Shown in pieces: positions 22,736-34,700 of a DNA stretch of 64,000 bases. The stretch covers positions 18,914,620-18,978,619 of the forward strand of contig NC_092366.1 in assembly GCF_030848805.1 (NCBI RefSeq), in the 5' to 3' direction. Both the position numbers and the translations under genes were made by a program. The notes under the pieces were generated by a model. That model made no database searches. It saw nothing but the letters and a program-made list of their open reading frames with translations, and was not told the DNA's origin. How positions within the stretch are numbered: the first letter of the stretch is position 1; every line of letters starts with the position of its first letter. The stretch is from Temnothorax longispinosus (Eukaryota; Arthropoda; Insecta; Hymenoptera; Formicidae).

Positions 22736-25700
22736 ACGTGCCGTCTTACGTAATCTCGGAGAGATTTTTTTCTGCCGCGCCACTTCCAACCCGGTGGAGG
22801 ACCGAGTCGGAAGGAAGGAGCGGAGGAAAGGTCCTCCTCGCGAGCGCGTGAGGTGAAAGGGGCATCGAACATTTCCGACGGCGATGCATCGCGATGGAAC
22901 GCGCGTATGAAACGACCATCAGACTTTCTTCGACAATTCGAGACCCCGTCGAGATTTAATTCCGTCCGATATTTCAATGCGAAGTTGAAATTACTTAACT
23001 TTGCACTTAGTGTCATATTGTTTTTGACTAACATGATTTTTCTTAACTACTTTTCATTGCTTTTGCCATTGTAATCGAATTCTGACTTTACTATCTAAAA
23101 GAAATTTTCAAATATCTTTGATTCGATCGTCTCCTAATCTGATACTATTTTTGCTATATATAAATAAAGGATTAACGTATATCTTCAATTGTTCTTAATT
23201 TTAATTCTTATTATTTTTATACTTTTGATCTCCAAGTAAAATGTCTTTTACTACGAGATCAATGGCTCGTAATAACAGCTAATTAGAATCACAGGGAAAA
23301 TGTTATTCGCCGTGAGAATACGTTGCATCTGTTCTATAGTTGCCGTTTCTGTACGCGGGACGCAAGAAAGTCGAAATTCCGCGCTCGCTCTTACGCGAAT
23401 AATTGGGAGACGATTACGGGCCGGTTCGCCGGGACGCGATTTCCGAGTAATGCCGTCGCAAGATCGGTATACCGTTAACGTAACTCGCGCGTTGAAAACG
23501 GCGGACGCGCTAGACGGAAAGAAGACGTCGAAGAAGAGACAGCAGGTGCGCTCCACCGGCTTACCTCAAATCACTCACACTGCTGTGTTACGGCACTCGG
23601 CGTTCAGTTGTCCGCGTATAATATCGCCGGCACGTCAGATATACGCGCACATGACGCCGCATTGTAACGCCGCATTGAACTCACCGTAGGGAAGTCGCAG
23701 TCGCGACGATCTTTCCTCTAGTTACATTATCAATCTGCGATTTATAAATCCTAATGAGGTAACAGTTGCTGTAATCGCGTTATTTGAGCCCAGCCGCTTC
23801 ATCGTACCACACACTCGAGCGACAGAAGGCAAATAATTAATCCTTTCCTGTTCGATGTTCGCGCGTAATTTCTTAAATATAATCATCGATATATTCTACG
23901 TATATCTCGATGATATTGACATGTTCGTGAAAGATCGTAAAGAAAGCAGCCCATCGCGATTCACCGTTCGCGATTTATCGTCCGAAGATAGATGTAAGAG
24001 CCGTTTATCGCGATAATGTTCTCCATAGATCAAAATTAATTCGCATTTTACCACGTTATGTAATATCAAACGATTTCGCCGTTCGGCGAACTACATTCGC
24101 GCTCGAAGCTCCAACGTCGCACGCTCCGGAGCTCGGAGCACGCGAGAAGCTCTTTGTGTTTCTTTGTATTACAATATGATGCGCTTGTGCTCCGACGCGT
24201 GCATGCGTGCTTGAGTTTCCCGACTCGGCCGATGCACACGGTGCCGGTATGCGTGCGCGTCGCGAAGACCGAAGACACGTCTCTGGGTCCCGTACACTTC
24301 CCGCACCGCGCTGGCGTGGTGGCTTGACCAATTAAGGGCTTCTTCCGTTGGAAGGGGGCGAGGACAGAGGAGGAACTTTTTCGCTCGCTCGCTCGCGCGT
24401 GTATAGGTTCGCGTATATAGGTATAGACCGCGTTCGCGCTCCATGCGTGCGCGCAAAGTTCCTTGTAACGATGTAATTTTCCGAAGCGCCGCACGGTCGA
24501 TCGCACGGTTCAACTGACAGGCATATCTCCTGCCTCTCATCCCCCGTCCTCTCTTCAACTTCATATTTCATCGTGTAGTCTTCGCGCGCCTGGCTTTATT
24601 ACGTCCTAATTATGCTCTCCATCGTCGAGCGCTTGATGCGTCAGAGAGAGGTGCGACTTTGTCCTCGCGATCGATCGACAAGCGCGTTTGAAGATTCAGT
24701 TTTTGTGTTTATGATAATGAAGCGGATTTCCTGCTAAACGTCGATTGCGAATATTCATGCGGGTGTCGCATGTCATACCCATACGATCAGGATCGTATTC
24801 GTAAGTTTGGAGTCGGTGCTGGAAGAAGAAAGGAAATAATATAACGTTATAATATACGTACACGCCGACGTCGACGTTCGATTACAGATTACACCTTGAG
24901 AATGCATGCACGTAATCACATATTGTCGCTTAGCTCTTCCCGGCAACCTTCGCACGCGAGATTTGATAACCTCGTATTGGAAAATATCCACCAAGGAAGG
25001 AGCCTGAGAAGCTTCAGGCTTCACGTATTTGCGCAGGGAGGATACTAGAATTCCCCGGGCCCCAAGCAAGACCCGGTAAATTGTTTGCCGTGAAATATAA
25101 AATAAATATTATATCCGTAGTTATATACACAACAAAGTTATTTATAATTTGGAATATCGCACCAGGTAGCCATTACATTCCTGGTATTACCCGGACACTC
25201 GGATTATCTCGTTATAATTAAAAACGGGATATCCGCAGTACGAGGGTTCCTATATAGAGAATAGAATGATACAACGTAACTATCCGTAAAAACATCCCGT
25301 AAAATATAGAATTTTATGTAGGCATTTTTTCCATTTGTGAATCAGCAAATAAACTAATTTTATTATTAAGCATCCGAGTTATCGCTGATTTATGTATAGG
25401 TACGTGTGTTATCCGTGACTTCGAGTGTTCAAGCATTCGGTTTATATTATACGCATCGCTTGTTTGTCTCGGGATTTTCTCGGTTTCCCGCGCCCCTAAC
25501 CGATCATCGGGTATTCTTACGAATCACGCCTCGTCGTCGGCCCTGCGAACGCGTATTCTCGCGGTGCACGGTGGAGAGGAAAAAAGGTCGAAGAGGAGAA
25601 ACCACGCGAAGTCCTCGGGTTCGTGCACGTATGCTGGATCCGCGCCAGACCGTTGTCGGGGGCCTCTCCTCCTCTCGCGAAGGCAAGTCCTCCTCCTCGA

Positions 25701-28700
25701 TCTCTTCCCCGTCCTCCCTCGCACCTCGTCGTTCCCTCATGCCGGTTTCTTGAGGTCAGAAGCGTGTGTACGCGTCTCGCCTTCCTTCCCGTTCATCGCC
25801 GCGCATTCATCGGCCTCGCCTTCGCGGGTTCTTGGGGTTACGGCGTTCTCTCCCGCGCGCGAACGCTGCATCGTCATCAAGAGATCGCGGCGCAATCCGA
25901 AATCTATTCGTTCGATTCTCCCGCGAAGGAAGAAGAAGAGGAGGAGGAGACGATCCGCAACAATAATCAGATTCTTTATGCTTGCAAAAATGAGATACAA
26001 CAATAAACATCATTTAAAGATATCTCTTAATTATTAATTATTATTTCTTTATCTTCTCTTATATTATTATTGGGTTGCGGCCTCTGCCTGGCGATGAAAT
26101 TAGAATTAAAATTATATTTTAATTTTTGCCTTTTTTTATCTTTCTTCCTTTTCCGCAAATTACGAATCTCTATTTACATTTACTTTTATTTTATCCGTTG
26201 AAAGCGTGCAGAAAAGTATAGCTGGAGAAAAGCACGGACCCATTACGCGATAACTGTGCCGCTGGTCTCTCCACGAAGGAAACTTTTGCGTACGTGCGGG
26301 AGCTCGGTGAGTGCGCGCGCGAGCGTGGACGCGTGTGCGACGGTGTATACCGCTTACATTAAATAAATTACCGTGGCGGCCGTGGACCGGTAACACGGGA
26401 ACGCTGTTACCTGGTCCCCGTCGCGGCGGCGGTTACGCAGGTATACGTGTACGTCTGTACATGCGAGCGCGCTCGTTGTGCGAGTGTGTCCGCCGGCGAA
26501 CTTGACTCGCTTCTTGCGCGCGCTCCGCCGCTCGCCGGCGCGGCGGAGGAAGTCGCGGCCGCTCGCCTCGCCGGTCTCTCTCTTCCCATGACCGTGCTTC
26601 ACCTTCTCTATCTCTAAAGCGATTTCCACGTCGACGGCGAAATTAACGTCGCGAGCGCGCCGGAACGGCGATCGTCCGCGATTTCGCGACTCACCTCGCT
26701 TCGGTCTCCAAAACGGCGTCCTTCTAACCCAAGGTATTCGAAATAATGCGAATCCGAGGGCTAAAAAGACTTGCCGGGTAGACAAAGGATTTTTTTTAAA
26801 AACTTTTTATAAAAATGTTTATACTTTTTGAGAAACGGAGATTTTGTACTACGAAATTGTCTCGAGTTTGCTGAATGTGTGCTATGCACACGTATTTTGG
26901 GGAAGTGCGAAAAGAGAAAACATGGCGGAAACCGGACTCGCCGACTCTCCCGTGAATGCCTAATATGCATTTGGGTAAAATAAGACATAAGAATAGGTCC
27001 GATGAATTACCGCCCATAAATTACCGGTTCTTCCGGATGAAGCTATCCCTTGGTTACGTTATCATTATTTCCCTACTTCGTAAAAAATTTATTAGCTTAG
27101 TCTCAGATAGTTTCTGGATCGGTGTCACGCTGGTCGCTGGGCTGGCACGCTGCTGGACATAAAGAAAGGATCCCTTTAGGAATATAAAGCATTTATATTC
27201 CTGTATTCCTAGTTCGACCTCAATGACAACCAATTGGATCGAATGAGACTCCAATGGTTTTGAGCAATTCCGTCTGGCAGTCTATACAGTCTAACGCAGG
27301 TAGCTGCGCGTGTGTTAGACCAAGTGTTTTGCTCCGGAAGAAATTTTGACGCGTGAACCATCTCTACCTGCGAACTTTTATTGTTTTAAACAGTCGTTCC
27401 GAAACGGTCAGCGATTCGTATTAGTCTTTGCATACCTAGTCGTTTATACTTTAGAATTGTAAAATAAAGATGAAAAAAAAATTTTTTTTTATCAGAATAT
27501 TTTTTCGTCGTAAGAAGTGTTCGTTAAGATATACTTGGTGTTGAATAAAGAAAAACAGACCGCGAAAAATAATGGGTTATGTACTTGTCAAACTTGATGC
27601 AATCGCGATTTGCGATATCGGATCGTCGTCGCTCGCACACTTCCTCGTCGGGAGATACGTAACAGTTGCACCGTACCCCGTTTAGTGGCATTAGCTGGCA
27701 TAGCCCGTCCAGAGGCTGCAGCAATTCCCCCCACCTGACCGTAAAACGTTTGCACGAACGGCTGCAAGCGAACGCGTGCGATGTTGCATAAGTGCTTCTC
27801 TCCTCGCCTCGATCCCGACCTTGACTTTGACTTTGACTCTTGATTACGATCACGACCACGACCAACTAGTGCTGGCTGTCGACGTACGACACATGATTTC
27901 GCAAGACGCGTATGGGCGGGATACCTCCACCTTGCTGGATACCTGCGTTGCATCGCGCCCGAGTGACTGCGAAACTGCGTGTCCGTGCCGTGCACGCGAG
28001 TCGTAGACGCGACGTTCGAATCATGATTCCAATTCCCATAGGATACAGTGGACGTAATCTAATCTGAGCGATAGAGAGAGAGGGGGGGCGTAAAAATATT
28101 TATTATCCATGACCGGAAAATAATAGTCATTACTAGAGTTATCTTTTTCTCGATTTAAACTTTTTATTGAGTGAGAAAATTTATTTGAATAACAGCTAGA
28201 CGGATAATTTATATGTGAATAATTATCCTTTAACTGAAAGTAATTTTATTTATCGTGATGATATTATACACTTTTCCAGACATGTGCAATTTTCTTTTTT
28301 GTGAGAATTATGAATGTTATTCTACCTGACGGATATTTTTCTCGTGATTATCCTTTAAATCGAATTACAATATCTCTTTGTTTCGGATGTCTTGCAGAAT
28401 AATCACATAAAAGAAGGGTAAAAGCTGGAAGCAAGGGTTTTGAAAAGGCTGCTATAGGATAGCTGTTACTTTTATATTTACAACAGTTACGTTTGTGATA
28501 AAAAAAGGATTACGGTACTAGTTATTTTAGACACTTTTAAAAAGGAAAAGTAGGTTCTTTTTTTGTTTCGGCTGTATACCAAAGGACATATCTAATTCTC
28601 AGGCACATAAGTTTGAGAACACACATGAATACTGAAAATTATCCCATAGTTTTTAAGCGTCATAAAAGAGTATTCTGCACATTGCACTTTGATACATATT

Positions 28701-30479
28701 TTATTAAATAGGAAATATTTAAAAAATTTAACTTTTTTACTTAGGAATATTTAGTCATCTTTTATAATAACGATATGCAATTGTAACATATAATTGGATA
28801 CATTTATCTCTCTCAAATAAGAATTGTTAAAGATGTGACAGGACCACACATATCTGAATAAAGCAAGATTTTAGTGAAAGTAAAAAAAATTGAATCAACA
28901 TACCTAATTCGACATTGCTTAATTTGATATTTGTGCAATCATACTCATAATTATGATTAGATTGCAGCAAAAAAGGGAAAATGTGTTGGTAATTATTAAT
29001 TCGCGGAACTCAGTGGGAAATATGTTGGGAGATATAATCCTGTCATAGCGCATCATTTTTCTACATAATGATATATGCGTCGGGAGAAATACAAATCAAT
29101 TGTTTGAAAATACACGCTATATCTTAGGAAGTATTAAAAACATTTCTATGTATATACATGTGTATATGTAACGCCAATCTTACGTAAAGTTATTGCATAA
29201 TTTATTTTACACGTGCTGCCATTCTTGATCACATCATTTAGAGTTGTCGGAATGTTTTTGTCCAATGCCAAGGACTATCAGTCATCCTCATTATTAACGG
29301 CTTCAACTAACGAATCTTGATGACTTAAATACTGTTAAGAAAATGAGCGTAGCATTAATAATTGTACAGGTTCTAAAAAGAAATCTTTCGTCATAGAAGA
29401 TTATAAACAAGGTTAAGAAATGAAAACGTGCGAAAACGCAACGTTATTTTTCTTGTTAGCGTATTTACGTTTGTAGCTTAATTAACAGGTATATTTAAAT
29501 CGACCGAAGATTCGTGTTCTATCGTTGCAATGCGCGAAGGATATGTTTTATGCATGACCAGCAAACAGATGAAGAAAGAGAGAGATAAAAAGAGAGAGAA
29601 AGAAGAGATGAGAAAGAGAAATCTGAAAGATAAATAAAGCACTAATCTCTTCTTTAAAACGTTTCACTTTGCTCTACCTGCCCTTTACACCTTACACAAG
29701 AAGTACACAATCGGAGGAATTTAATTTTTTTTTAAAAATGCGAAAAACTTTGTCAGATCCAATAATTATTATGTATGAAATTTAATTACAATCGGTTTTG
29801 TCAATCGATGTTGAGTTTTATCGTACCATATGTATCTATGTGTACAGTTCTTCAAAATCGTGAAAAGAAATCTTGGAGGCGTTTCGATCACGTCCCGAGA
29901 TTTCATCTAGAGAATACTTCTCCCGTGAAGAGGGTCGCAACATCGTAAACGTTCTCGCTCTCGAAAATTTTTTTTTAGTCATCTTCGGTAAAGATCGAAA
30001 GATAACTCATGTTGGACCCGTGAACATAACTCAATGTCGCCGTTCGGATTGAAATAAATATTCGGTCTTGAAAAGTTTCGACGCTCTCTCGAAAACTATG
30101 TATTTTTCTTTGCTGAGAATCAGTTTTTTCAGACAATGCTTTAGAATATAAAGTTCCTTTAAATATATAAATATTCCTTTTTGCAGTAAAAATATGATGA
30201 TTTAAAAATGCGCTGTGATAAAATTAACTTTTTTACTTTCCCTCTTTCCACCTCTCTCTCTCTCTCTCACACACACACAATTTTTATTTTATTCTTGAAT
30301 ATACATGTTTTGTTACAAAAAAGGAAACTTGCTTTAAAACGATGTAATAAGTGTAAAAAGCAGGATAAGTCAATAAAAACAAGTTCCGGTTACTTAATTT
30401 ACGTCTTTCGGCAAAAATGTGGAAGGTTTCCAGGCGAAGAAAGAAGGAAAGGCGTGCGGGAAGAAGAGAGTTGATTACC
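22736..30479. other. Non-genic region upstream of ovo
   Basis: CpG-rich blocks lie at 22,740-22,950, 23,320-23,700, 24,060-24,700, 25,400-25,980, 26,270-26,740 and 27,590-28,030. The rest, especially 28,100-30,480, is AT-rich. It contains GA tracts (about 28,070 and 29,575-29,630) and a short CA/CT repeat (30,250-30,280). No conserved protein segment was recognised. In flies the region upstream of shavenbaby is a large enhancer field; that role here is only an analogy. Confidence 0.5.
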
Positions 30480-31596
30480 CGGAAACGCGCTCAACAGTAG
30501 AACGTTAATTCGATCAGAAGGTGCAACCGGCGACAGGAACAACTAGTTCCCCTAGAAAAAGACAATGCAGTCCCTTAACTAGAAAGAAAACGGGGATTGT
30601 AAAGCGAGCTCACGGCATCCAAGGTACGATGCTCCGTTATGCGCATGCGCGCGTCAGAAGCAGCCTCATCTTCGAGGACTGTAGACCTGCGATCGAATAG
30701 TCCCGCTGGCTGGCTCGTGAGGCCCTATGGTGGGACGAGGAGGAGGGCCAGTGGATGGTGGGGGACAGTCAACGGGGTCCGCGCACATTTTACTCAGCCG
30801 ATAGGCGACGAGGCGTGGGGGGAGTAAGAGGCAGGGATGTGGACGGGAGGAAGAAAGAGGGGCTTACGGGGCCCGCACTACCGAGTTCACTTACTTGCGG
30901 ACTCAGTAGCTCACGAGAGGCCGTGCGGTTGAGTTTTCTCGATTCACGGTGCCCGTTCACGGAGGCGCTCTCAACATAACTGTAAATCCATCAAGTGAGG
31001 GAAGTGATAGACGCGTATGGACCCCAGCGCCGGAGCACGCGGATACCGGTCGGATATCCAGTGTTTCGGTCTCGAGTGACACTCCAATCACGTATCGGGG
31101 ACCGAGTCAGCTGGCCCCTGTTTTTTCGCGACGCCGATGAACCTCTCGCGCGCGACCAGTAAATCCATCGTCGGATTTTTTTGCAAGAAAAGTCTCTGTC
31201 CGTGCAGGTTCGTCCCAAAATCCGACATAGAATTATCCTGCGTTGATCTCCACGCCGATCCTTGTGAATAATCGCTCGTCGGCGTGAAAAAGGGACAGAG
31301 ACAGGTAACAATGAACCATCGTGACCGAAACCACAACAGGTGGATTTGATACAAGTTTGTCGTGATCGTTTACTCGCCGTCGTGACCGTTCGTTTACTGA
31401 GTACTCTCGAGTATGACACTGTTGTGTACAAGCCCGTACTGACGTGTTTTGCTTCGATCCAGACGTGTTCTTGCTCGTTGTGCCACGACCGCGATCTTGA
31501 CTACACCGCGGAGCAGGGGAGCAGCTCACTTACCACTTCGATGTAGTGGTAGTGCAAAGTGACAACGTAGTGCATCGCTCCCGACGTCAAGTCACG
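30480..31596 (+). promoter_or_regulatory. ovo promoter and 5' leader region (inferred)
   Basis: This is a GC- and CpG-rich block directly upstream of the ovo start codon, contrasting with AT-rich DNA on its left. It has purine-rich runs at about 30,720-30,860 and an NRF-1-like palindrome at 30640-30651. There is no TATA box in an obvious place. Several TCAGT-like initiator sequences occur (for example near 30903), so the transcription start cannot be fixed from sequence. An acceptor-like GATGTAG ends at 31545, so a spliced leader from further upstream is also possible. Confidence 0.5.
30640..30651. promoter_or_regulatory. NRF-1/Ewg-type palindrome
   Basis: TGCGCATGCGCG matches the NRF-1 (fly Erect wing) consensus YGCGCAYGCGCR at all 12 positions. 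It sits about 950 nt upstream of the ovo ATG inside the CpG-rich block. Such sites are typical of CpG-rich promoters. Function here is inferred. Confidence 0.5.
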
Positions 31597-31753
31597 ATGC
31601 CAAAGATCTTTCTGATCAAGAACCGACTGCATCAGCAGCAGTTGCGGTTACTGGAGTCGCAGCATCTCAGCAAAAGTCCGCCTCTCGGTAGTGGCAAGGA
31701 CAGCCCGCTTGGCAGCTCGGAGCCATTGAGCCTCATCGTTAACAAGGATCAAT
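31597..31753 (+). CDS. ovo: ovo coding exon 1: N-terminal SNAG-like/processing segment
   Basis: This exon encodes residues 1-52 plus one base. It starts MPKIFLIKNRL and continues with a Gln/Leu-rich helix-like stretch, then a Ser/Pro/Gly-rich tail. The donor is the TGTAAAT context, with GT at 31754. Without splicing, the frame would stop 20 nt later at 31771-31773, which supports the donor. The matching segment of fly Shavenbaby is known to be needed for Pri-dependent conversion from repressor to activator. That role here is inferred from similarity. Confidence 0.92.
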
Positions 31754-34700
31754 GTAAATTGATTTTCGATTAAAACAGAACCGGCGTAATTTCGGCGATT
31801 TTAGTTTCCTATACACTTGTGTTAAATTAACGGCATAACGTCCATCTTCCCTTGCGCTATGGGAAGTAGAATTCGTCGAAATTATACCGGTTCTATTTAA
31901 ATTGTTTCTTGAAGTTAGTATGTATTTAAAATTATGTTTGTTTATTGGAGTTACTAATATTTAAAGTATCTCAAGTTTGCCATAGTTTTCTAATTGACAA
32001 CTTTTTGGGTCAGTTTGAAGTACATTTTTTTCTAGCAAATATTTGCATCGTTCTATTTTTTTCTAATTTTTTAATACATCCGCGAATGGGTTTAAAATCA
32101 GAATTCTGTCGAAATAAAGTCGACTTCATGTTTGGACTTTCTTTACGCAGAGGTAAAATAAATTAATTGAAATGGCACTGTCACAGCATAATCAAATTGA
32201 ACCAATTAATTTAATCAAGCGAATTATGGAGCGCGTAATGTTATCTTATAATTATCGATATAATCATATTTCGGTCTTGCGTTATGAATTTTTGCATATG
32301 CACGCACCAGAGAGATAATGATCTCCGAAGTGCGTATTAAATCGCGGCGAAGATTTTCGCGTACCTATATATACGACGCATTCATTACGAGGATAAATGG
32401 AGAATGCATTAATAAGCCACAAGACAATTATCTTCATCTTTTCGGTACTGTATCGTACGCAGCAATTTGATATGTCGATTATCGGATCGTTATGGAGTCG
32501 CGTAAGCCGCTGCCGTGTAAAATTAAGATACCGATCTCGACAGTTTAATCCACAATATGCAGGCCGTCGATAAAGCGGAACGACCGGGGCGCACAAGTGC
32601 AACTCTGTGGCTTCTCTCTCTCGTACCCTCTTTACGACGTACCTGCCGAACAAGAAAGCAAATAAAAGAGCGGGAGAGGGAGAAAAAGCGTCTTAAAATG
32701 TTACACTTCTGCCGCAGGTGCGATCGTATTTTTGGCTACAGGTGCGATTGCAATTTGTGTACCTCGGTTCCGGGCGTTATCGCGCGCAACGCATTTGCCA
32801 AGTTTTTTACTTTCGTGAATCGTATTATGCTAATTACTCGCGTGTACATATTTTCGGCTCATTATGCGGTCTCCGCGAATTCGACAGTTCACGATAGCGA
32901 CCCTTCTTTTCGATCGCGTTCGAGTAAAAAATAACCGGGCGTTATCTCTCTTAATGATTCGCGACACCCTTCTCTCGACGGCTGCTGGCGTCGCACGAGA
33001 ACACTTTATCTCGTCGTAATATTCCTCAATGGTAATTCATTTGCCGCTCGTTTTTTATCGTGGCCTGACATAATCAGCCGATTAGAATATGGAAGAAAAA
33101 AGAGATTTCTCGTCGCCGATCTGCCGCTGCATCGCTTAGTAACGGTGACCTTTGGCAGTCGGCGAACTTGTCCGCGTATACCTGATGTGCACGCCACGTG
33201 CAGTTAATTATATGAGTTGCCACTTTGTGTACGAACGCCGCGCGCGATTGCATAATGACGTTTACGTCGTACGAACGGTTTCGTCGAAAACAACGGTCAT
33301 CCTTCCGCGCGTCAGCCGCGCCGATGAGGAACGGTATAGTGAGTGAACGGTCGTAAAGTACAATTGCAATTTGTCCGTGTCGCGGATATGTATATATACA
33401 CGACGATCCGCCTATCGACACAGTTGCTCCAAGGTCGACCGAGTTTGCGACATACCGCAGAGAATTTCGGAAAGGGAGTTTACTCCGTGAACAACAATTG
33501 GCGCAATCGCTATTAACGAGATTTGTCACGATATTACTTTTACGATACGTCGTTTACCTGCGTTGCAACGTCCCCAAATGCACTTATCGTTATCGTTAGT
33601 CGTTACGTGCGTAATGACTTTTTCGTCGTTCTCAATGGCCGTAAAGATAAACCGAGGTTTGACTATAATTTGCGTGAAAATCGCGTGCCTCAGCGAGTCG
33701 TCGCTGCACAGTTTAGTTACATAATTCACTGCTGATTTTTCGTTCGGGCCTATTAGTCCTCGGGCGATGGTCTAGTCGAGGTCGATCACGGGTGGTACTT
33801 TTACAACGGTATAGTGAGTAGTAGGTGGAGGCCGAATGTAGTCCTAAAACTGGTTTAGGAAAGTGACCGGGGCGGCTCCTCCTTTATTTCTTTTCTCTTT
33901 TTTGTGCGTTCTCTCGCTCTCCCGTCACTTCTCTCCTCGTCTCCCTACTTTTGATTCTTGTTTTGCGTCAGGTTCCTGCGCTCACGAGACCACGAATGAT
34001 GCGCAAAACGCGGTGTCGATGGCCTGTTACTGGTTCTGTACGATCACCGTTGTCGCAGGTGCACGAATTACTCTTTCTCTCTCTCTTTCTTTTTTTCCCT
34101 TTCTCTTGGCCAGTGTTTATCATTAATTATATATGTTAATGAAACATTTATATTACACGGAAGCGATTTCAGCTTAATTTACAATTAGCGTCATTCCGAG
34201 AGCCCGGCTACCTCGATACTTCGTTACAATCGCTATTTTTTTTTCTCGAGGCGCGTGACCGATGCAGCCGTTCAATTAATGCGACGGCGTCCAATCAAGT
34301 GATTCATCGCCCCTCGAATTTAACGGCTCGCGTATAAATCGACTCATTAGACACACGTCGCTTAGAGCCCTTTCGTTCGTGCGGCAAGCGCGGCTTGCCC
34401 GTCGCGATGATAAACATCGTTATCCTTGACGGGAAGAGAAGATTCATGCGCGTGCATCGCCAGTCGGGAGATCGTCGATACGTTACGTAAACGTCTCTCC
34501 GCGTATCGTGCGTACGGAGTATTAGCTTTTATTTGCATTTTCCGTGTTGCCGATCAAACGGAATCCGGGCTGACGCGAGATCGTAATGGTACGCCGCGCG
34601 CGCCGCTCGTATAACGTTTCCTGCGCTACAGCGAGCTGAGCGAGCGGCGATGGACGAGCAGGACGAGTCGACGCGTGTGTACGGTCCGGACTCCGGTGCA

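Noticed and set aside
25406..26037. Cluster of open frames in six readings
   Set aside because: CpG-rich block with mutually overlapping frames on both strands and no recognisable protein.
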